DNA of 9,020 nt from Candidatus Uhrbacteria bacterium RIFOXYB12_FULL_58_10 (GTDB lineage: Bacteria; Patescibacteriota; Patescibacteriia; UBA9934; GWF2-40-263), in contig CALRGL010000045.1 of the NCBI GenBank assembly GCA_943357275.1, positions 1-9,020 of the forward strand, written 5' to 3'. Positions 1-7,369 of this stretch are shown here, piece by piece; the stretch's first letter is position 1, and every line of letters begins with the position of its first letter. Both the position numbers and the translations under genes were made by a program. A model generated the notes under the pieces. That model saw nothing but the letters and a program-made list of their open reading frames with translations. It made no database searches and was not told where the DNA came from.

Positions 1-1
1 C

Positions 2-70
2 ATTGATGCGCAAACTAGGTTTATGATGGGAAAGTATCTTGGATTTAATGTTACAAAGAAATCTCGCTAA
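2..70 (+). CDS. 3' end of an unidentified gene (partial)
   Basis: An open frame enters from the left edge and stops at TAA 68-70, giving a 22-residue basic C-terminus that ends in VTKKSR. It stops 6 nt before the ATG of the next gene and runs the same way, so it is probably the preceding gene of the same operon. Too little remains to name a family. Given its neighbours it may be another envelope or glycan gene, but that is only context. Confidence 0.5.
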   Translation: MDAQTRFMMGKYLGFNVTKKSR

Positions 71-76
71 TTGGTT

Positions 77-1135
77 ATGGAACGAACTTATCCAAAAATT
101 TCAATCAATATTGTCGCATGGAATTCCATGCGCTTTTTGCCTGATCTTCTGACATCCATCGAAAAGCAAACGTTTCGTGATTTCACGGTTCTTATTATTG
201 ATAACGGATCAACGGATGAAATGGAGAAGTTTGTACGAGCACAGTATCCAAACGTGATGATTTTGCGCAATGCAAAAAATTTAGGTTTTTCCGCAGCGCA
301 TAATCAAGGCATTCGTTATGCGTTAGATCGATGGAGTTCAGAGGTGATGGATGAGCGTTATGTGCTTGTGACTAATCCAGACGTTGTGCTGTCAGAAACG
401 TTTTTGGAAACACTCGTAAAAGAGGCAGATGAGCACAAAGAGGTTGGTTCGTTTGGAGGAAAGTTGTTTCGTGCGTTTGGAGAACATCTTAATGATGAAG
501 CACTTAGTGAAATAGTGAAGTCTGACATTTTGGACTCAACTGGACTTCGACCACGTAAAAATGGAACCTGTGCTGATCGTGGAGCAGGGGAAATGGATAA
601 GAATCAGTATGATCAGGAGGGAGATGTCTTTGGAATCACAGGGGCTCTTGTTTTGTATCGAGCAAACGCTCTTCAAGATGCACGTTATCAGGATGAATTT
701 TTTGATGTGGATTTTTTTGCTTATAAAGAAGATGTAGATTTGGCTTGGCGTTTGCAACATCTTGGATGGAATGCACGATTTGTTCCAACGGCTCTTGCTT
801 ACCATTATCGTGGAATGTTTGGAAAGGAGCGGATGAACCTGTGGCAACGTTTTAAGAATCGTCGACACAAGTCCGCGATGCTCAGTTATTATTCCAGTCG
901 TAATCAGTGGATGGTCTTGTTTAAAAATTTAAACTTCTCAACTATTCTCTTGTGGTTTCCAAGATTGGTTGTGACCGAAGGATTGCGTGTCTTGTTTACC
1001 GTTGTCTTTGAAACAAGGAATGTAAAGTCATTCATTGATGCGATTTCTTTTGCACCAAAAATGTACCGAAAACGACAAGATACGTTAAAGCGTTCAAAGC
1101 GCACAGCAAAAGCTTTGCGCGGTTGGTTTATATGA
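77..1135 (+). CDS. Glycosyltransferase family 2 (rhamnosyltransferase/WcaA-like)
   Basis: Probable inverting GT2 enzyme that moves a sugar from a nucleotide-sugar donor to a growing surface glycan at the cytoplasmic face of the membrane. Counting from ATG 77 (352 aa), the N-terminal GT-A fold shows ISINIVAWNS, the nucleotide-binding DNGSTDE at about 42-48, and NPD at about 100-102 in the place of the DXD metal motif. The acidic pair of YKEDVDLAWR follows near 218-219, with a conserved His in AYHYRG near 243. The C-terminal tail has hydrophobic stretches (about 285-310) that may lie on the membrane, then a basic end. Length and motif order fit the COG1216 group. A TTG at 71 directly after the upstream stop is possible, but ATG 77 is preferred; neither has a clear Shine-Dalgarno. 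The stop overlaps the next start as ATGA, indicating translational coupling. Donor and acceptor are unknown. Confidence 0.9.
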   Translation: MERTYPKISINIVAWNSMRFLPDLLTSIEKQTFRDFTVLIIDNGSTDEMEKFVRAQYPNVMILRNAKNLGFSAAHNQGIRYALDRWSSEVMDERYVLVTNPDVVLSETFLETLVKEADEHKEVGSFGGKLFRAFGEHLNDEALSEIVKSDILDSTGLRPRKNGTCADRGAGEMDKNQYDQEGDVFGITGALVLYRANALQDARYQDEFFDVDFFAYKEDVDLAWRLQHLGWNARFVPTALAYHYRGMFGKERMNLWQRFKNRRHKSAMLSYYSSRNQWMVLFKNLNFSTILLWFPRLVVTEGLRVLFTVVFETRNVKSFIDAISFAPKMYRKRQDTLKRSKRTAKALRGWFI

Positions 1136-1989
1136 AAGACGTTTCCATCTTAATCGTACACTTCAATACCCCTGGACTCCTGCGACAAACGATCAAAGGA
1201 ATTCAGAATGCAACGCATGTTTCTACCTGTGAGATTCTTGTGGTTGATAATAATCCAGAGATTCGTGTGCAGGAGATGCTTCGCGCGGAGTTTCCTGAAG
1301 TGCGCGTGATTGTGAGTGAAACAAATCTTGGATTTGGAAGAGGAATGAATCGCGCTCTTGAGCTTGCTCGAGGTCGCTATTTCTTTGTGTTCAATCCAGA
1401 TATTGCCACCTTTGATCATCAAATTGATACGCTTGTTCGGTTTATGGATGCACATGCTGACGTTGGAATGGTTGGTCCAAAACTCTTAAACCCAGATAGA
1501 TCTTTGCAATACAGTTGTTATACGTTCATGGATCTGTGGGTGATTCCGTTTAGACGAGTTCCGATGTTGCGTTCGTTTTCGTTTGCCAAACGTCATGTGG
1601 AAGCCTACTTGATGACATCCCATGATCATTCAAAAACGTGTGACGTGGACTATTTGCTTGGCGCAGCCATGCTTGTTCGACGAGAAGCGTATCAAGAAGT
1701 GGGAGGATTTGATCCAGCGTTTTTTGTGTATTTTGAAGATCAAGATTGGTGTCGACGTTTTTGGAAAGCAAACTGGCGGGTGGTTCATCATCCCGAAGCT
1801 TGGTTTGTTCATTATCATCGACGCGAAACAGCCGAAGGAGGTTTTATCAAACAATTGAGAAATCCACTGACAAGAATTCAGATTCAGAGTGCTTTGTATT
1901 ATCATAGAAAGTATAAAGGACAACCAAACCCAAGAACGTGTGCACGACTCAACATTTCTTCAGACCATCGAACCCAAACAAGTTCATAA
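1132..1989 (+). CDS. Glycosyltransferase family 2, second copy
   Basis: A second GT2 enzyme (285 aa from ATG 1132), probably acting after or before its neighbour on the same glycan. Visible motifs are VSILIVHFNTP at the start and VVDNNPE at 37-43, where the first Asp is kept but the usual GS is replaced by NN. FNPDI (87-91) stands for the DXD-like motif, YFEDQDWCRRFW (200-211) holds the acidic catalytic pair, and WFVHYHRRE has the conserved His near 227. An upstream TTG at 1123 could extend it by three residues, but ATG 1132 gives the classic 4-nt ATGA overlap with the previous gene and is chosen. There is no evident ribosome binding site, which fits coupled translation. The 3' end overlaps the likely start of the DUF4012 gene by about 50 nt. 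It is diverged from the first GT2, so this is not a recent duplication. Confidence 0.9.
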   Translation: MKDVSILIVHFNTPGLLRQTIKGIQNATHVSTCEILVVDNNPEIRVQEMLRAEFPEVRVIVSETNLGFGRGMNRALELARGRYFFVFNPDIATFDHQIDTLVRFMDAHADVGMVGPKLLNPDRSLQYSCYTFMDLWVIPFRRVPMLRSFSFAKRHVEAYLMTSHDHSKTCDVDYLLGAAMLVRREAYQEVGGFDPAFFVYFEDQDWCRRFWKANWRVVHHPEAWFVHYHRRETAEGGFIKQLRNPLTRIQIQSALYYHRKYKGQPNPRTCARLNISSDHRTQTSS

Positions 1990-3961
1990 ACGTCAAAGAC
2001 GTCGAACGCGTTTTCAAGCCTTTTGGGTGACACTTTTGGTTTTCGTTCTTATTTGGATTGTGGTTTTTTGTTTGGCTCTTGGACAAGTCGTTGCAAAAAC
2101 ACTTAACGGAAAAGAAGCTTTACAGCGCGCAGAAGGACTGGTCTCTTCCATGCAACTTGAACAAGCAAAAGCTGAACTCCTACAAGCAAAACAAGCTTTT
2201 GCGGATGCGGGAGATGGACTGGTTTTGGTAAAAACCGTAGGTGTTGTTCCTTACGTTCGTACACAAGTGACACATTTGGAACGCTTACTCACTTCAGGAA
2301 TCGATATTGTCGATTCACTTACCTCGCTTTTATCTCTTGGAGAAGACTTGGTCAGACTTTCAGGATTGAATGACACGTATTTTAAATCGCTCACAGAGGG
2401 AATTTCAGGGTCTGTTTCGTTTAATGATCTGCCTATTGAAACTAAACAAGTTATCTTGCGACGTTTACATGCGTCTGCGGAAGAGTTAGAGCTCATGACA
2501 ACGCGCATTCGCGTTTCCAGAGAAGAACTGATGTTTGCCCGACAAGATTTAGGATTTGAATCAATGTTAGGATTTTTGGACAAAGTCTCGCAACAGTTAG
2601 AAGACGCAGAGGGAGAACTACAAACGCTTACCACACTCGCACGTGTCTTGCCTGAATTTGCTGGTTTGGGAGTAGAAAAAAGTCATTTGATTTTGCTGTT
2701 GAATAACGACGAGCTTCGTCCAGGGGGAGGATTTATTGGGACCTACGGACTCATGAATGTGCAAGATGCTGAGATTCGATCACTTCGTACAAAAGATGTC
2801 TATGCGCTTGATCAGCCCTCAGAAGGATTGGTAAACGTTCCAGCTCCAGAGCCGATGCAGAAATACAACGCAACACCTGTGTTGTATATGCGCGATGCAA
2901 ACTGGTCGCCTGACTTTGCGGTGAGTTCTGTTTCTGTGATTAATCAGTTTTTGCGTGAAGCAGAAAACCTTCCTGAAAATAAACGTACAGAGGTTCCTTG
3001 GTCGTCACATATCGATGGTGTGATTGGATTTACACCCGAGTTTATTTCTGGACTTCTTTCTATCACAGGACCTCTCACGGTTGCAGGACAAGAGTTTAAT
3101 GCACAAACCATTGCTCAAACCATTGAATTTCAAGTTGAGAAAGGATTTGAACAGCAAGGGATTGCCTACGATCAGCGAAAAGAAATTCTTTCAGATCTTG
3201 TCAGTGCGTTAACGGCTCGTTTGTTTACTCTGCCGTTTTCTCAGTGGAATCAAGTGTTCGAAGTGACTCACGATGCCTTTGTTCACAAGCAATTATTTCT
3301 TTACAGTTCCTCGAACTCTGCAGAAGAAGTGATTACGCGTGTTGGATGGGGAGGACGTGTTGAACCGGGCGCAACAGACGTACAGCTTGTGGTGGATGCA
3401 AACTTAGCAAGCTTGAAAACAGATCCAGAAGTCAAACGTTCAATCACGTATCAGATTTCAAAAAATTCCACAGGACAGTATCTTGGACGCACAACGATTC
3501 GTTATCAACATGAAGGATCGTTTGATTGGCGCACAACGCGCTATCGCACTTACACGCGACTCTATCTTCCAAAAGGAACACGGTTTATTCGTGGACAAGG
3601 CATGCTTGAAAACGATAAGACGCTCAATCCAGAATTGCGACCAGGAACGGTTGATGTTTCAGAAGAGCTTGAGATGTCTGTCTTTGGAGCCTTTATTTCA
3701 ATCGAGCCAGGGAGAGTGGGAGAATTGTCTTTTGATTACGAACTTGCTCCATCCGTTGTACAAGCAATTCAATCCGGAACCTACAATCTTGAAGTGTTGA
3801 AGCAAAATGGAGCCCGTAATTATGCGTTGACGCTCGGTCTTGATTTTGATAAGAAGGTGTCAAATGCGAGTCCGGCAGAAGAACGTGGATCTTGGGGAAA
3901 TGATCGTTATGACGTGAGTACTCTTTTAGATCAGGATAAGAAATTCCAGGTGAACTTATAG
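1940..3961 (+). CDS. DUF4012 domain membrane protein
   Basis: Large envelope protein of a family common in CPR bacteria and Gram-positive polysaccharide loci; its biochemical role is not known. From GTG 1940 it has 673 aa. A basic stretch (about 16-25, HKRQRRRTR) precedes one transmembrane helix (about 28-50), so most of the chain should be outside the cytoplasm. A helical region (about 58-240) follows, then the family hallmark LLLNNDELRPGGGFIGTYG (about 253-270), DANWSPDF (319-326) and IDGVIGFTPEFISGLLSITG (358-377). The C-terminal third is beta-rich (TTIRYQHEGSFDW, YLPKGTRF). The open frame runs back to a GTG at 1889, but 1940 puts the positive patch and helix near the N-terminus, as usual in the family. 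The start remains uncertain because no Shine-Dalgarno is seen. Only 4 nt separate it from mreB. Confidence 0.9.
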   Translation: MHDSTFLQTIEPKQVHKRQRRRTRFQAFWVTLLVFVLIWIVVFCLALGQVVAKTLNGKEALQRAEGLVSSMQLEQAKAELLQAKQAFADAGDGLVLVKTVGVVPYVRTQVTHLERLLTSGIDIVDSLTSLLSLGEDLVRLSGLNDTYFKSLTEGISGSVSFNDLPIETKQVILRRLHASAEELELMTTRIRVSREELMFARQDLGFESMLGFLDKVSQQLEDAEGELQTLTTLARVLPEFAGLGVEKSHLILLLNNDELRPGGGFIGTYGLMNVQDAEIRSLRTKDVYALDQPSEGLVNVPAPEPMQKYNATPVLYMRDANWSPDFAVSSVSVINQFLREAENLPENKRTEVPWSSHIDGVIGFTPEFISGLLSITGPLTVAGQEFNAQTIAQTIEFQVEKGFEQQGIAYDQRKEILSDLVSALTARLFTLPFSQWNQVFEVTHDAFVHKQLFLYSSSNSAEEVITRVGWGGRVEPGATDVQLVVDANLASLKTDPEVKRSITYQISKNSTGQYLGRTTIRYQHEGSFDWRTTRYRTYTRLYLPKGTRFIRGQGMLENDKTLNPELRPGTVDVSEELEMSVFGAFISIEPGRVGELSFDYELAPSVVQAIQSGTYNLEVLKQNGARNYALTLGLDFDKKVSNASPAEERGSWGNDRYDVSTLLDQDKKFQVNL

Positions 3962-3965
3962 AACT

Positions 3966-4970
3966 ATGTTTCAACGAAAGATTGGTATTGACCTTGGGAC
4001 AACCACGGTGCTTGTGTATCTTCCAAAACGTGGAATCATCATCCACGAACCGTCCGTTGTTGCGGTTTCGCTTGCCGATAAAAAAGTGTTGGCTGTTGGT
4101 AAAGAAGCAAAAGACATGCTTGGTCGTACGCCTGACACGATTGTTGCGCGACGACCACTCAAAGATGGAGTGATTGCAGATTACAGAACCACAGAAGCCA
4201 TGCTTCGTTATTTCATTAACAAAGCATTAGGTGGTGTTCGTATTTTTCGACCAGAGGTCATGGTTGCCGTTCCTGGTGGAATCACCTCCACAGAACGTCG
4301 TGCCGTGATCGACGCAACCCTCGCGGCTGGTGCAAAGGCGGCGTACATCATTAAAGAACCAATCGTGGCTGCCATTGGTGCAAACATTCCGATTGGTTCA
4401 CCTTCGGGACATATGATTATCGATATCGGTGGCGGAACCTCGGAGATGGCCGTGATTTCTTTGGGAGGAATTGTGGCGTCTGAATCTGTGCGTATCGGTG
4501 GAGTGAAAATGGATCTTGCGATTTCGGATTACGTTCGACGTAAATACAACCTTGCCATTGGTGAGCGAACGAGTGAAGATATCAAAATTCAAATCGGTGC
4601 AGCCATGTATCTTCCAGACAAACTTTCCATGGAAGTAAAAGGACGCGACATGATCACAGGACTACCAAAGATTATTGAAGTGACTAGTGACGACGTCACA
4701 GCAGCGATTCAAAACGAACTTGAAGGCATCATTGCAACCATTAAAGAAGTGTTACACAAAACACCGCCAGAACTCTCAGCCGACGTGATGGACAAAGGAA
4801 TTGTGTTGTCTGGAGGTTCTTCTCAGTTACGAAATCTCGACGCACTCATTGCAGAGGCAACAGGTGTGCCAACGTTCGTGGCAGAAGATCCACAACAGTG
4901 CGTTGCTAAAGGAACGGGCATAGCTTTGGAAAACCTTGAGGCGTATAAACGAAGTATTTTTACGAGTTAG
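3966..4970 (+). CDS. mreB: Rod-shape-determining actin homologue MreB
   Basis: Bacterial actin that polymerises with ATP into membrane-associated filaments and directs lateral wall synthesis. The 334 aa match the usual MreB length. The ATPase fold is complete: phosphate-1 loop GIDLGTTT (7-14), HEPSVVAV (27-34), the region around RRAVIDATLAAGA (111-123), the catalytic-type Glu in IKEPIVAAIGA (129-139), phosphate-2 DIGGGTSE (153-160), SVRIGG (174-179), and adenosine motif VLSGGSSQLRNLD (280-292) followed by VAEDPQQCVAKGTG (305-318). The first loop reads GTTTVLVY where most MreB proteins have GTANTLVY. The N-terminus is short (MFQRK) with no long amphipathic helix, as in many Gram-positive types. 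It follows the DUF4012 stop by 4 nt; an AGG 15 nt upstream is a poor ribosome site. No mreC, mreD, rodA or pbp2 is in the window; its neighbours are glycosyltransferases. Confidence 0.96.
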   Translation: MFQRKIGIDLGTTTVLVYLPKRGIIIHEPSVVAVSLADKKVLAVGKEAKDMLGRTPDTIVARRPLKDGVIADYRTTEAMLRYFINKALGGVRIFRPEVMVAVPGGITSTERRAVIDATLAAGAKAAYIIKEPIVAAIGANIPIGSPSGHMIIDIGGGTSEMAVISLGGIVASESVRIGGVKMDLAISDYVRRKYNLAIGERTSEDIKIQIGAAMYLPDKLSMEVKGRDMITGLPKIIEVTSDDVTAAIQNELEGIIATIKEVLHKTPPELSADVMDKGIVLSGGSSQLRNLDALIAEATGVPTFVAEDPQQCVAKGTGIALENLEAYKRSIFTS

Positions 4971-5008
4971 AAATAGGACGAGGAAAGACCGTAGGACGTA
5001 TTGGACCG

Positions 5009-6181
5009 ATGGGACCAATTATGGAAGACAACATCAACCTTTTAGAAAAACAGAAACCTGCTCTTTACGCGATTGATGCACATAGTGCGAACGCTAAGCG
5101 TCGTACAGGGGTGCATAATTATGCGTTTCATTTGATTCAGGCGATGAAAAACCACCCACTCCAAGAGGGGGAGCGGGTGGTTTTGTATTCGTACGAACCG
5201 TTGAATGAAGATCTTGCGAAACTGCCAGAGGGTTGGACGTCCAAGGTATTGAAATGGCCACCGCGTCATGGGTGGATGTCGATTCGTGTGCGATGGGAGT
5301 TGTTCAAAGATAAACCATCTGTTTTCTTTGTTCCCGCACAAGCGATTCCAAAGACGTCTGTACCAACCGTCATTACCAAACACGACATCGGTTGGAAATT
5401 TATTCCAGAGGTGTTTGAACCAGCCGACATCAAACGACTGAAACGTGATACAAAAAAAGCCGTGCGTGACGCAACACACATCTTGGCTGTTTCTGAAGCT
5501 ACAAAAAAAGATTTGATCGATCAATTTCACATTGAACCAGAGCGGGTGAGTACAACAGTACTAGCAGCAGATACAATGATGTATCACGTGGTGAGTGAAG
5601 AAGAAAAACAACGCGTGTTACAAACCTACCGCATCGGGAAACGATTTTTCCTTACAGTGGGAAGATTAGAAACAAAGAAAAACATTGCTACGATCATTCG
5701 TGCGTTTGATGTGTTCAAGAGTCATCGAGGAAGTGGAGATCCCTATGAACTTGTTCTTGTTGGAAAACCTGGTTACGGATACGAACAGATCAAATCTTAC
5801 ATCGACGCATCGCCCTACAAAGATCAGATTCGCGAACTTGGTTTTGTGCCTGATATTGACGTTGTGCCACTGATGAATCTAGCAAGCGCGTATTTGTTTC
5901 CGTCCTGGTTTGAAGGATTTGGTATTCCAAACTTAGAAGCCATGGCGTGTGGAACGCCTTTGCTTACCTCGGACTTGCCAGCACATCGAGAGGTTGTGGG
6001 TGATGCTGGCGTGTTCATCGATCCAAAAGATCCAGACGCTTGGGCCAGAGAAATGGCTGATGTGATCGATGACGAAGTAAAACGAAAGAGGCTTATCGAA
6101 AATGGATTCAAACGTGTGCAGGAATTTTCATGGGATAAGTGTGCCCTTCAGACTTGGGAGGTTCTACGCAGCCTGCTATAA
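5009..6181 (+). CDS. Glycosyltransferase family 4 (GT-B fold)
   Basis: Retaining GT-B glycosyltransferase, likely using a nucleotide-sugar to extend a lipid-linked or surface glycan at the inner membrane. The 390 aa show the N-terminal acceptor domain with RRTGVHNYAFHL (31-42) and ITKHDIGW (122-129), and the linker ILAVSEATKKDL (158-169). The C-terminal donor domain has FLTVGRLETKKN (214-225), ELVLVGKPGYG (247-257) and LFPSWFEGFGIPNLEAMACG (296-315). The last carries the E-x7-E motif of GT4 (E302 and E310). An in-frame ATG at 5021 is an equally possible start: AGGA lies 12 nt before 5009, GGGA 6 nt before 5021. The 38-nt gap after mreB is rich in GGAC-like repeats. It ends 10 nt before the TrmB gene, whose promoter lies in its last codons. 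Specificity unknown. Confidence 0.93.
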   Translation: MGPIMEDNINLLEKQKPALYAIDAHSANAKRRTGVHNYAFHLIQAMKNHPLQEGERVVLYSYEPLNEDLAKLPEGWTSKVLKWPPRHGWMSIRVRWELFKDKPSVFFVPAQAIPKTSVPTVITKHDIGWKFIPEVFEPADIKRLKRDTKKAVRDATHILAVSEATKKDLIDQFHIEPERVSTTVLAADTMMYHVVSEEEKQRVLQTYRIGKRFFLTVGRLETKKNIATIIRAFDVFKSHRGSGDPYELVLVGKPGYGYEQIKSYIDASPYKDQIRELGFVPDIDVVPLMNLASAYLFPSWFEGFGIPNLEAMACGTPLLTSDLPAHREVVGDAGVFIDPKDPDAWAREMADVIDDEVKRKRLIENGFKRVQEFSWDKCALQTWEVLRSLL

Positions 6182-6182
6182 T
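6154..6182 (+). promoter_or_regulatory. Promoter for the TrmB-family gene
   Basis: TTGGGA at 6154-6159 (4 of 6 to the -35 consensus), a 17-nt spacer, and a perfect TATAAT at 6177-6182. Initiation about 7 nt downstream would fall near 6189, only 2-3 nt before the ATG at 6192, so the message would be nearly leaderless. The site overlaps the stop codon of the GT4 gene, separating the regulator from the glycan operon. Confidence 0.65.
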
Positions 6183-6191
6183 CTTTTTCAT

Positions 6192-6968
6192 ATGGACGTG
6201 TTAATGAACGAACTCAAACATCTCGGACTCTCAGATAAAGAGTCTTCCGTGTATTTAGCCGCGCTTGAACTTGGTCCTTCACCGGTTCAAGATATTTCGC
6301 ATAAAGCAAAAGTCAATCGTGCGACAACGTATGTGATGATCGAATCGCTCACAACGCGCGGACTTCTTTCGACGTTTGTCAAAGGAAAGAAACGTTTTTA
6401 TGCGGCTGAAAGTCCAGATCGACTTGTGTCGATTTTAGAAAAACGACAAAAAGAGTTGGATGAAAAGAAAGCGGAACTCGAAAGCGTAATGCCGATGTTG
6501 CATGCCTTGTTTAATGCCGAGGGTGCCAAGCCACAGATTCGGTACTTGGAAGGGGCAGAAGGGTTAGAGACGGTGCGTACTGTTTTTGAAAAGTTGGAAG
6601 GTGAGTTTGTACAGATTTATTATCACGAACAAGTTCAACGAACAGAAGAAATTATTCATGGACAAGGACAACACCATACAACGTTACTGCAAAAGAAAAC
6701 GCCACATCGAGTTTTGCTTGTTGTGGAAGATCCAGATCATGTAACCTTGCCAGAAATGGGAGAAGGGGAATTTCGTATGTTGCCAAAAGAGAAATTTCCA
6801 ATTCAAGGATCTGTAACCGTTCGAGGAAATCATGTGTTCATGTATTCTTACAAGTCATCCATTCTGTCAGTAATTATTGTTAGCAAAGAAATTGCCGAAG
6901 TTATTAAAGCGTTATTTGAACTCGCTTGGGTCGGAGCTGAAGGTTATCCATCCAAGAAGCTAAAATAA
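6192..6968 (+). CDS. TrmB-family transcriptional regulator
   Basis: DNA-binding regulator of the TrmB/sugar-sensing type (258 aa). Residues 4-70 form the winged helix: ELKHLGLSDKESSVYLAALE, then the helix-turn-helix around PVQDISHKAKVNRATTYVMI (31-50) and the wing GLLSTFVKGKKRFYAAE (57-73). A coiled coil follows (about 76-105, rich in Lys/Glu). The C-terminal sensor part begins PQIRYLEGAEGLETV (114-128), the pattern seen in many CPR TrmB-like proteins. The frame stays open back to 6102, but that would overlap the GT4 gene by 80 nt. ATG 6192 gives the canonical N-terminus and sits 9 nt after a consensus -10 box; no Shine-Dalgarno is present, consistent with leaderless initiation. The effector and target genes are not evident. 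Candidate targets are the palindrome at 7388-7403 or its own promoter, which is speculative. Confidence 0.88.
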   Translation: MDVLMNELKHLGLSDKESSVYLAALELGPSPVQDISHKAKVNRATTYVMIESLTTRGLLSTFVKGKKRFYAAESPDRLVSILEKRQKELDEKKAELESVMPMLHALFNAEGAKPQIRYLEGAEGLETVRTVFEKLEGEFVQIYYHEQVQRTEEIIHGQGQHHTTLLQKKTPHRVLLVVEDPDHVTLPEMGEGEFRMLPKEKFPIQGSVTVRGNHVFMYSYKSSILSVIIVSKEIAEVIKALFELAWVGAEGYPSKKLK

Positions 6969-6992
6969 AAAAAGAAGCCCTAGGTTGGGCTC
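6966..6992 (-). terminator. Intrinsic terminator for leftward transcription
   Basis: Read on the minus strand: stem AGCCC/GGGCT (6991-6987 with 6980-6976), 6-nt loop, then TTC and a run of seven T followed by ATTTTA. On the plus strand the A-tract precedes the stem and no T-run follows, so it works only leftward. It lies just past the TrmB stop and would end a transcript from the 51-aa ORF at 7140-7295. Confidence 0.55.
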
Positions 6993-7014
6993 AAGACGTA
7001 AGAAGTTTCCTGTC

Positions 7015-7122
7015 CCCCTCCTTGTTCAAGGAGGGGCTAGGGGTGGTCTGTATTTGTGTTTGATTCGATTTGAAGGCAGAAAGGCAAGGACCCCTCCCAA
7101 CCTCCCCTTGAACAAGGGGAGG
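7015..7122. repeat. Palindromic repeat element, copy 1
   Basis: Compound element of 108 bp. Left end: perfect palindrome with 10-bp arms CCCCTCCTTG and a TT centre (7015-7036). Right end: perfect palindrome with arms CCTCCCCTTG and an AA centre (7101-7122). The outer 34 nt of both ends are also inverted repeats of each other (26 of 34 matching). The left end is followed by AGGGGTGGTCTG; the right end is preceded by AAAGGCAAGGACCCCTCCC. The middle is unrelated to that of copy 2 except at its edges. Shape and intergenic position suggest a REP- or MITE-like non-autonomous element. GAAGTTTCC also precedes both copies (7002-7010 here), but this copy has extra bases between it and the palindrome. 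Confidence 0.8.
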
Positions 7123-7139
7123 AGTCGGAATATGGGTCG

Positions 7140-7295
7140 CTAACCGCCGACGATACAGTGACAATGTGGCTTGATTCGAATCGGATCAAGGGCTAGGTCT
7201 TGGACCCGATCCATTCCATAAAGAAGCGCAACAGCCGCTTCTTTTTCGTGCTGAAGATTGGCTTTTGCGATTGAATCGTTGAATGAACGGTTCAT
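7140..7295 (-). CDS. Candidate small protein, 51 aa, His/Cys-rich tail
   Basis: Unrecognised short ORF from ATG 7295 to TAG 7140. It reads as a helical, charged first two thirds (IAKANLQHEKEAAVALLYG) and a tail ending IKPHCHCIVGG, with two Cys and two His that could bind metal. Support: a TTGACA/TATCCT promoter with 17-nt spacing upstream, AAAGGAAG as ribosome site (12 nt before ATG, rather far), codon choice like the left-hand genes, and a leftward terminator at 6992-6966. It is convergent with the TrmB gene, and the palindromic element lies in its 3' region. Against it: a plus-strand terminator-like hairpin lies inside the frame (7220-7246), and 51 codons can be open by chance. Function unknown. 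Confidence 0.42.
   Translation of the reverse strand: MNRSFNDSIAKANLQHEKEAAVALLYGMDRVQDLALDPIRIKPHCHCIVGG
7220..7246 (+). terminator. Intrinsic terminator, rightward
   Basis: Perfect 9-bp stem AAAGAAGCG/CGCTTCTTT (7220-7228 with 7236-7244), 7-nt loop, T-run 7242-7246. It could end TrmB transcription, since the hairpin directly after TrmB has no T-run on this strand. It lies inside the minus-strand 51-aa ORF, so either the ORF is spurious or the hairpin does double duty. Confidence 0.55.
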
Positions 7296-7302
7296 GACTC
7301 AC

Positions 7303-7369
7303 TATCACTTCCTTTGCCGGCGCACCCGGCTTATGGCGTCCGAAGCAGATCGGACAACAAGGAAGGATA
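7303..7369 (-). other. Three-way-junction fold in the leader of the 51-aa ORF
   Basis: An outer stem (TATC-A-CTTCCTT 7303-7314 with AAGGAAGGATA 7359-7369; 11 pairs, one bulged A) encloses two hairpins: GCCGG/CCGGC (7316-7320, 7326-7330) and GTCCGA/TCGGAC (7338-7343, 7350-7355). On the minus strand the inner hairpins lie in the leader, and one outer strand contains the ribosome site GGAAG of the small ORF. The other outer strand overlaps the -10 box, so it is in RNA only if transcription starts at or before about 7361. Possible masking of the start is inference. Confidence 0.45.

Noticed and set aside
71..76. TTG start for the first glycosyltransferase
   Set aside because: Adds only two residues; the ATG at 77 is the better start and no ribosome site favours the TTG.
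7173..7182. GATTCGAATC resembling a tRNA T-loop
   Set aside because: No flanking 5-bp T stem, acceptor stem or anticodon arm can be drawn; it is a short palindrome inside the 51-aa ORF.
7326..7334. CCCGGCTTA resembling the 3' signature of RNase P RNA
   Set aside because: The preceding AGAA context and the partner GAGGAAAGTCCGGGC are absent; the bases are part of a local hairpin.
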